The notes below the pieces were generated by a model. The model was not told the origin of the DNA. It was given only the letters and a program-made list of their open reading frames with translations, and made no database searches. A stretch of 38,115 nucleotides of DNA, from positions 1-38,115 of IMG/VR virus record IMGVR_UViG_3300017776_000050; one strand, 5' to 3'. The position numbers were made by a program, and so were the translations under genes. This stretch comes from a virus. This document shows positions 32,936 through 38,115 of the stretch, piece after piece. Each line of letters begins with the position of its first letter. Position 1 is the first letter of the stretch.

Positions 32936-35857
32936 ATGTCAATAGATAAATTTAGATTTGTATCTCCCGGTGTTCAGGTTGCTGAAATAGATCAATCTCG
33001 CAGAACTCGTCCTTCTGCCGAACCCGGCCCACTAATCATTGGACGATTTGAAAGAGGGCCGACTATGCGCCCTGTTAAGGTAGATTCTTTACAAGAACTA
33101 TCAGAAATTTTTGGTGATCCAATCACCGGTAGAGAGTCAGGCGACGTGTCTCGTAATGGAAACTTCTCTGCCCCTTCTTACGCTGCTTTCGCAGCAAATG
33201 CTTGGCTAGCAAATCAAGGTGGTGCAACCATTCTTCGTTTGGTTGGAAAGCAACACTCACAAGCAGACGCAACCCTAGGTGAAGCAGGTTGGAATACAAC
33301 TTCTTCCGCTGATGGTGGCGGTGGTGCTTGGGGACTTTGGATTGTTCCTTCGGCATCTAGCAAAGAAATGACTGGTACTCTTGGTGCCATCTTTTACACG
33401 AAAGAGCACGTAGGTGTTGTCCTTTCTGGTACTCTTGGAGGATCATCTGACGTTGCTCAGGCTGCATCAACTTACTTCAAGTTCACAGGCGGATCAAGCG
33501 CTAACATTAAGGCTCTTGTGATCAGTGGTTCAGACACAACTTCTTCTGTACAGACTGCTGTTGAGAATCAAAGTTTTAACTTTAATCCTCAGTCTAGACA
33601 ATTTATCAGAAAAGTGTTCAATACGACTCCACACTTAACTAATGCTGCAACAACGCCAACTTCTGCTACTTCTAACGGAGAGTATAAATACTGGCTTGGC
33701 GAAACATTTGAAGATAAAGTTGGAGAGTTGATTGAAAGTGCTGGTAATGCACGTCCTCTTTTTGCATTTACTGCTCCATTGGTTTCATCATCGGCGTATT
33801 ACTCAGATCACACATTTCAGGCTCAGCCTTCGAAAACTGGATGGGTAGTATCTCAAGATACCTCAACTGATCATGCTGCTTACTCATTTACTAATATGCA
33901 AAAGTTGTTCCGATTTGTTTCTTTAGAAGAAGCAGAGTGGACTCAAAGAAACTTAAAGATATCTATTAGAAATATTAGACTTCCAAATGCAAACTCTGAT
34001 GCAAATGCTTATGGATCTTTTGACGTTCAAATTCGTAAAATTTCTGATACAGATGCTAGAGTAGATGCAGTAGAAACTTATGTTGGATGTAACTTAAACC
34101 CAGCATCTCCAAACTACATTGCCAACAAGATCGGCGATCAGTATATCGAATGGAATGACACCGAAAAAAGATATCGCTTCTTCGGCGCTTTCCCTAATAA
34201 TTCAAAATATATTCGTGTCGAAATGGCATCTGAAGTTGATGAAGGTGCGATCACAGAAGAATTAGTTCCATTTGGATTTTATGGACTTCCTAAGCCTGCA
34301 ACTGTGCAAATTCAAGGTGGTGGTTCTGCTGGGAACGGTGATCAAGCATTTATTCAAGATCAAGAAACCTCTGCTTTTGTGGCTGATGGTGTTAGTCTAT
34401 CTGCTAGAGGGAGTGGTTGCATCCGGGTTAATCCGGGAGGATCAACTGCTAATGCTATTACTGCATCCCTAGAGTGGCCGGCTCCTAAGTTAGTTGGATC
34501 TGCTTCGTTGTCATCATTGTCCGATGCTACAGATCGTTACTTTGGTATTGACTTGTCCAGACAAGGAACTTCTACTCAACTTGATCAATCTGTCCGTGAT
34601 TTATTTAAGGCAAGAGGTGCAGGATTATCAGACAACAACTGGGATACTACTGGCAATATGATAAATTCTCAGAATTTCTCTTTGGATGATGTCTCCGGTT
34701 CTGAAGATCCTAACGTAACTCAGACTGGATTTGTTTATGTCGCTGGTTCTCGTGCCGCAGGTAACTCTTGGACTGCACAACCGTCTTCAGGTACTACTGA
34801 CTTAATTTCTGCTGGTTATGACAAATTCACCATGCCTCTTTATGGCGGTTTTGATGGACTGGATATCCAACAAATGGAACCACTTGTTAATAATACACTT
34901 GTTTCCGGAAAAACAATGCAAAATTCTTATGAAAAGAATACTCTTATGAGAGCAATTGATACAGTTGCAGATCCGGAAATTGTCGATTTGAATCTTTTGG
35001 TTCTTCCCGGCGTAACTGATACTGGAGTTACCGATCACATGATCAACACTTGTGAAAGACGAAGAGATGCAATGGCTATTGTTGATATCCAATATGCATA
35101 CACTCCACGTCACGAAAGTGCTGATCCTTCAGAATCTGGAAGAAACGGCGTAAGTGGTGGAAATACAGTAACTGCTGCAGTTAATACAGTCAGACAACAA
35201 GGATACAATTCTTCTTACGCTGCATGTTACTATCCTTGGGTTCAAGTTCGTGCTCCTATTACTGGGCTTCCAACTTGGGTACCACCTTCAGTTGTAGCAC
35301 TTGGTGCAATGTCCTATAGTCAAGCGACTCAAGCAGTTTGGTTTGCTCCTGCAGGATTCACTCGTGGTGGACTTTCTGAAGGGCGTGGTGGATTACCAGT
35401 AGTTGGTGTTTCTCAGAGATTGTCTTCTAAAGAGCGTGACTCTTTGTATGAAAACAATATCAACCCAATTGCTCAGTTCCCTGCAGAAGGAATTGTTATC
35501 TTCGGACAGAAGACACTTCAAGCAACACCATCAGCATTAGATAGAATTAATGTTCGTCGTTTGATGATTTTCATTAAGAAGAGAATTTCTAATATCGCTG
35601 CTAGATTGTTGTTCGAGCCAAACGTTTCTACAACTTGGGCAAGTTTCACATCTCAGGTTGCCCCTTTCTTGGATTCAATCAAGACTGGCTTTGGGCTAGA
35701 TGACTTTAGAGTTGTTCTGGATTCAACTACCACAACTGCTGATCTTATTGATAGAAACACGATGTATGCTAAGATTTTCGTTAAGCCAACTAAAGCAGTT
35801 GAGTTTATCGCAATTGATTTCGTCATCACAAATCAAGGTGCATCTTTTGATGACTAA
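32936..35857 (+). CDS. 18: Tail sheath protein (gp18-like)
   Basis: A 973-residue contractile sheath subunit. The ATG at 32936 follows AAAGGAG; a TTG in frame at 32858 lies across the promoter-like element and is rejected. The N-terminus FVSPGVQVAEIDQSRRTR, then GPLIIGRFERGP, is typical, as is the C-terminal part with FGQKTLQATPSALDRINVRRLMIFIKKRI and the last strand VEFIAIDFVITN. T4 gp18 is 659 residues; the extra length is in the middle (about 100-650), where surface domains are inserted. Many T-ending codons mark high expression, as expected for a protein present in more than a hundred copies. Confidence 0.93.
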   Translation: MSIDKFRFVSPGVQVAEIDQSRRTRPSAEPGPLIIGRFERGPTMRPVKVDSLQELSEIFGDPITGRESGDVSRNGNFSAPSYAAFAANAWLANQGGATILRLVGKQHSQADATLGEAGWNTTSSADGGGGAWGLWIVPSASSKEMTGTLGAIFYTKEHVGVVLSGTLGGSSDVAQAASTYFKFTGGSSANIKALVISGSDTTSSVQTAVENQSFNFNPQSRQFIRKVFNTTPHLTNAATTPTSATSNGEYKYWLGETFEDKVGELIESAGNARPLFAFTAPLVSSSAYYSDHTFQAQPSKTGWVVSQDTSTDHAAYSFTNMQKLFRFVSLEEAEWTQRNLKISIRNIRLPNANSDANAYGSFDVQIRKISDTDARVDAVETYVGCNLNPASPNYIANKIGDQYIEWNDTEKRYRFFGAFPNNSKYIRVEMASEVDEGAITEELVPFGFYGLPKPATVQIQGGGSAGNGDQAFIQDQETSAFVADGVSLSARGSGCIRVNPGGSTANAITASLEWPAPKLVGSASLSSLSDATDRYFGIDLSRQGTSTQLDQSVRDLFKARGAGLSDNNWDTTGNMINSQNFSLDDVSGSEDPNVTQTGFVYVAGSRAAGNSWTAQPSSGTTDLISAGYDKFTMPLYGGFDGLDIQQMEPLVNNTLVSGKTMQNSYEKNTLMRAIDTVADPEIVDLNLLVLPGVTDTGVTDHMINTCERRRDAMAIVDIQYAYTPRHESADPSESGRNGVSGGNTVTAAVNTVRQQGYNSSYAACYYPWVQVRAPITGLPTWVPPSVVALGAMSYSQATQAVWFAPAGFTRGGLSEGRGGLPVVGVSQRLSSKERDSLYENNINPIAQFPAEGIVIFGQKTLQATPSALDRINVRRLMIFIKKRISNIAARLLFEPNVSTTWASFTSQVAPFLDSIKTGFGLDDFRVVLDSTTTTADLIDRNTMYAKIFVKPTKAVEFIAIDFVITNQGASFDD

Positions 35858-35869
35858 AAAATAATTATA

Positions 35870-35902
35870 GTGGGAGCACTAGTCTTTTACTGTTGCTCTC
35901 AC
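35870..35902 (+). terminator. Hairpin between sheath and tube genes
   Basis: GTGGGAGCA pairs with TGCTCTCAC (nine pairs, one G-T) with a 15-base loop that could itself pair AGT with ACT. No T tract follows, so it may be an mRNA-stability element rather than a terminator. Its last bases overlap the next ACTATTTA element. Confidence 0.5.
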
Positions 35903-35908
35903 TATTTA
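35901..35908 (+). promoter_or_regulatory. ACTATTTA element before the tail tube gene
   Basis: ACTATTTACTATGAAA, identical over 16 bases to the element before the sheath gene. It lies 40 bases ahead of the tube ATG at 35949, with TTGGAGG between. Confidence 0.5.
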
Positions 35909-35948
35909 CTATGAAAACAAATTACAAATTTTTTTGGAGGAATTATAA

Positions 35949-36650
35949 ATGGCTTTTTGGAATGACAAAATCGTAGAACCTAAACGTAAGTTTAGATGGT
36001 TGCTGAGTATTAATGGGATCCCTTCTTGGACTATTAAGAAAGTAAATCGCCCAACATATGAAGTGGCAGAGGCGGAACACAAATTTATTAATCACACTTT
36101 CTATTTTCCGGGACGTGTAACCTATAATACCGTGTCTTTCACTGTTGTAGATACTTCTTCACCTGATGCTGCTGAGACACTCAAGCAAATGCTTTATGCT
36201 GGTGGTTATGCCCTACCTAAAGACGAGTTGGCTTCAACTCAGACTTTGACTAAGAACGGATCTGTATCTGCTCTTGGTAGAGTTAGCATTGAATTGCTTG
36301 GTGGTGGTGGTGCTGACTCTCAACCCAACACTAGAACTGGTGGTTTTGGTGCTGGTAGTGGTAGAGTGTCAAATAGCGCTAATGATGGTTATAATGATGA
36401 AGGAACGGTACTTGAAAAGTGGACTCTTCACAATGCTTGGATCAAGAAAATTGAATTCAGCGAATTAGACTATGAAGGTGATGATCTTACTGAAGTAACT
36501 GTTGAACTTCGTTATGACTATGCAGAATTGAATGACACCAAGGTTGGTGCTGTATATGGAACTCTCAATGTAGATGCGGATCGCGAGCCTTCAGGCTTGA
36601 ACGGCAACTATGAAGTACCATTCGGCGATGTACCTGAGCGTCAAGATTAA
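35949..36650 (+). CDS. 19: Tail tube protein (gp19-like) with Gly-rich insertion
   Basis: A 233-residue tube subunit. The N-terminal RKFRWLLSINGIPSWTIKKVNRPTYEVAEAEHKFINHTFYFPGRVTYNTVSFTVVD and C-terminal LHNAWIKKIEFSELDYEGDDLTEVTVELRYDYAEL are characteristic of gp19. T4 gp19 is about 163 residues; here a Gly/Ser/Asn-rich segment at about 118-155 (GGGGADS, GGFGAGSGR) is inserted before the last strands, plus a short acidic tail. Its subunits stack as rings inside the sheath. T-ending codons predominate. The start follows TTGGAGG. Confidence 0.92.
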   Translation: MAFWNDKIVEPKRKFRWLLSINGIPSWTIKKVNRPTYEVAEAEHKFINHTFYFPGRVTYNTVSFTVVDTSSPDAAETLKQMLYAGGYALPKDELASTQTLTKNGSVSALGRVSIELLGGGGADSQPNTRTGGFGAGSGRVSNSANDGYNDEGTVLEKWTLHNAWIKKIEFSELDYEGDDLTEVTVELRYDYAELNDTKVGAVYGTLNVDADREPSGLNGNYEVPFGDVPERQD

Positions 36651-36674
36651 TAAAATATTCTCTTTGGAGGCTTA

Positions 36675-37547
36675 ATGAGAAATAACGATGAGAGAACAGG
36701 GGCTGTTGAACAACCTAGCAGCCCTGCCCCATCTCTACAACAAGGGCAAAAGGGACTTAACTTTGTTTCACCAACAGAGTTTGTTGAAATCCCATCTAAA
36801 GGTAAATTCTATCCGTCTGGACATCCGCTTCATGGTGTGGAAGCAGTGGAAATCAGACACATGACGGCTAAAGAAGAAGATATTCTTTCTTCTAAGACTC
36901 TGTTGAAACAAGGCGTGGCTATTGATCGTTTCTTGGAATCTGTTTTGGTTGACAAACGAATCACAACAGATCAGTTGCTTGTAGGGGACAAGAATGCCCT
37001 TATAATCGCTGCAAGGATCTCTGGTTATGGTAATGACTATCAAGCGGCTGTTGGGTGCCCTAATTGCGGCTCTCAGAACAAATGCGAGGTTGATTTGCTA
37101 GAGGCTAAAAGCGCATATGCTGGTGCTTTTGACGAATCGCACGAAGGAATTGCTCCTGAAGGCATTGCCGGCCCTAACTCTTCTGGATTCTACCACATCA
37201 CTCTGCCTGCTACACAGGCTGTGTTTGAAGTGAGAATGATGACAGGTAGAGAAGAGAAGGCTTTCGCTAAACGTATGGAACAAAGAAAGAAAAGAAAACA
37301 ATCTGAGGCTATGCTCACAGATCAGTTTAAAACTTTTACAGTTTCAATCAATGGAGTAGGTGATCTAAAGCAAGTATTTAGATTTATCGATAATCTACCT
37401 GTTCGAGATTCAAGATTTTTGAGACAAGCATATGCTAAGATCTCTCCGGCACTCAACCTAAAGCATGATTTCATGTGTACTGAGTGTGATCACGAACAGG
37501 AGGTTGAAGTGCCCATCACGGCACAGTTTTTTTGGCCTGACGCCTGA
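36675..37547 (+). CDS. 26: Baseplate hub protein (gp26-like)
   Basis: A 290-residue member of the T4 gp26 baseplate family. Conserved parts: FVEIPSKGKFYPSGHPL, MTAKEEDILSS, LLVGDKNALIIAARISGYG and a CPNCG (C128, C131) with a later CTEC (C268, C271), which together could bind zinc. T4 gp26 is about 208 residues, so this is a longer form. A Lys/Arg-rich helix (FAKRMEQRKKRKQ) lies at about 197-210. The gene ends in FFWPDA; at the last FF the DNA holds seven T in a row, and the +1 frame continues into the next conserved-looking protein. TTTGGAGG precedes the start. Confidence 0.82.
   Translation: MRNNDERTGAVEQPSSPAPSLQQGQKGLNFVSPTEFVEIPSKGKFYPSGHPLHGVEAVEIRHMTAKEEDILSSKTLLKQGVAIDRFLESVLVDKRITTDQLLVGDKNALIIAARISGYGNDYQAAVGCPNCGSQNKCEVDLLEAKSAYAGAFDESHEGIAPEGIAGPNSSGFYHITLPATQAVFEVRMMTGREEKAFAKRMEQRKKRKQSEAMLTDQFKTFTVSINGVGDLKQVFRFIDNLPVRDSRFLRQAYAKISPALNLKHDFMCTECDHEQEVEVPITAQFFWPDA
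37527..37533 (+). other. Run of seven T, candidate +1 frameshift site
   Basis: In the gp26 frame the codons are TTT TTT TGG. A tRNA-Phe in the P site on the second TTT could slip forward one base and still pair perfectly, giving FF then GLTPEFMEQV in the +1 frame. The gp26 frame ends 12 bases later. Overlapping frames joined by slippery sequences are common in tail-assembly genes of other phages (lambda G/GT, mostly -1). Simple translation coupling is the alternative. Confidence 0.35.
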
Positions 37548-37551
37548 GTTT

Positions 37552-37728
37552 ATGGAGCAAGTCTATGAGCAATTCTTCTTAATGAAATATTATGGAGGAT
37601 GGAGTTTCATAGAAGCCTATAATCTACCTGTTTCGCTCAGAACTTGGTTTATTGAGAGATTGTCTAAACAAATCAAGGATGAAGCAGAAGCAAACAAGAA
37701 GGCTATGCAAAAAAGCAAAAGAAGGTAA
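37552..37728 (+). CDS. Small helical protein downstream of gp26, baseplate/tail assembly candidate
   Basis: A 58-residue protein if started at the ATG at 37552, four bases after the gp26 stop. The sequence MEQVYEQFFLMKYYGGWSFIEAYNLPVSLRTWFIERLSKQI resembles unnamed proteins that I remember directly after gp26 in T4-like marine phages and the C-terminal parts of tail-assembly chaperones. There is no Shine-Dalgarno sequence near the ATG, so expression must come from coupling or from the frameshift at 37527. The frame is open upstream, inside gp26, to 37465. The tail is Lys-rich (KKAMQKSKRR). A terminator hairpin begins at the stop codon. Confidence 0.6.
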   Translation: MEQVYEQFFLMKYYGGWSFIEAYNLPVSLRTWFIERLSKQIKDEAEANKKAMQKSKRR

Positions 37729-37756
37729 AGCAGAGATGAAAGTCTCTGCTTTCTTT
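37727..37756 (+). terminator. Terminator after the gp26 unit
   Basis: AAAGCAGAGA pairs perfectly with TCTCTGCTTT (ten pairs) around a six-base loop, followed by CTTTG. Confidence 0.85.
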
Positions 37757-37764
37757 GTATATAC

Positions 37765-37773
37765 ACTATTTAT
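37765..37773 (+). promoter_or_regulatory. ACTATTTAT element before the last gene
   Basis: ACTATTTATGATAAGG just after the terminator, 23 bases before the ATG at 37797. Another terminator-element pair. Confidence 0.45.
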
Positions 37774-37796
37774 GATAAGGATTTTTGGGCTAATAT

Positions 37797-38105
37797 ATGG
37801 ATAAATTTGAATTTGACTTTTCTAATAAATTAAATGAAGGTTTCATTGGAACGTTCGGTATCACTTTGAAGCAACTCATGAAGAAGATGTTTGGTGGACA
37901 GCAAGTACCTATACTTGTTAAAGGTACCCCTAGAGAGATTAGAGCCTTTGCAAAGGCAATGATTAGAGAAAAAGATTATTATACAGTATATAAGAAGTAT
38001 GGGCTCGACAATCCAAAAACATATCGTTCAAAGTATCGTCTTAAACGAGCAATATACGATTTTGAAAGAAAGACGGGCATGAAGTGGCCGCTTAAGTTTA
38101 GATAA
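37797..38105 (+). CDS. Hypothetical protein of the tail region
   Basis: A 102-residue basic protein. The N-terminal part (FSNKLNEGFIGTFGITLKQLMKKMFGG) is followed by PILVKGTPREIRAFAKAMIREKDYYTVYKKYGLDNPKTYRSKYRLKRAIYDFERKTGMKWPLKF, a pattern I remember from unnamed marine T4-like phage proteins downstream of the tail genes. It is mostly helical with conserved-looking Tyr, Arg and Trp. Its promoter-like element and the preceding terminator suggest an independent transcription unit. The stop TAA lies ten bases from the window end. Ribosome site is weak (GATAAGGA at 37774). Confidence 0.55.
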   Translation: MDKFEFDFSNKLNEGFIGTFGITLKQLMKKMFGGQQVPILVKGTPREIRAFAKAMIREKDYYTVYKKYGLDNPKTYRSKYRLKRAIYDFERKTGMKWPLKFR

Positions 38106-38115
38106 GGGGATATTA

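Noticed and set aside
1-38115. tRNA genes, CRISPR arrays, insertion sequences or attachment sites
   Set aside because: No cloverleaf-like sequence, regular spaced direct repeats, transposase motifs or terminal inverted repeats were seen in reading the gaps.

Overview
The window is a continuous piece of a T4-like (contractile-tailed) bacteriophage genome. All genes lie on the + strand, packed head to tail with stop/start overlaps, and there is no tRNA, insertion sequence or CRISPR array. The gene order and the recognisable families (gp17, gp20, gp21, gp22, gp23, gp13, gp14, gp15, gp18, gp19, gp26, gp46/47, DnaG-type primase) identify it. The AT-rich composition, the phage bS21-like gene, the J-domain gene and several unnamed families resemble what I remember of marine T4-like phages. 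The host cannot be named; an inner-membrane coiled-coil protein of spanin type suggests a Gram-negative one.

Layout. 1-2687: two related virion proteins (the first cut by the window edge) flanking a J-domain gene. 2695-7358: replication and recombination, with a RuvC-like resolvase, a DnaG-type primase and a 1055-residue protein joining an SbcD/gp47-like nuclease to an SbcC/gp46-like ATPase. 7367-8359: a probable lysis cassette of three small membrane proteins. 8356-10896: two unassigned proteins, then the large terminase. 10901-17054: portal, four unassigned genes, a 45-codon gene, a small gene with a phage N-terminal motif, prohead protease and another small head-type gene. 17086-25749: a structural and fibre block of about 8.6 kb, starting with a bS21-like gene and containing a 1242-residue protein with an internal duplication. 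25830-30084: scaffold, major capsid protein, a probable decoration-type protein and two Lys-rich small proteins. 30133-38105: neck (gp13, gp14), tail terminator (gp15), sheath (gp18), tube (gp19), baseplate hub (gp26), a small overlapping downstream frame and one unassigned gene.

How it works together. The left part makes and repairs DNA, the middle packages it and builds the prohead, and the right part builds the capsid, neck and tail. From 17.7 kb rightwards the intergenic gaps carry a recurrent ACTATTTA(T/C) element, often straight after a terminator-like hairpin. I interpret this as the phage's late promoter and as a terminator-promoter punctuation of the virion genes.

Most unusual points: the repeated ACTATTTAT element; a structured leader after the capsid gene with two hairpins whose loops are complementary; a possible +1 frameshift at a run of seven T at the end of gp26; the nuclease-ATPase fusion; a 17-codon leader ORF before the protease; a GLDLGG motif shared by portal and scaffold; and codon use that marks a fibre-like gene as probably abundant. 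No stretch above 300 bases lacks a gene.
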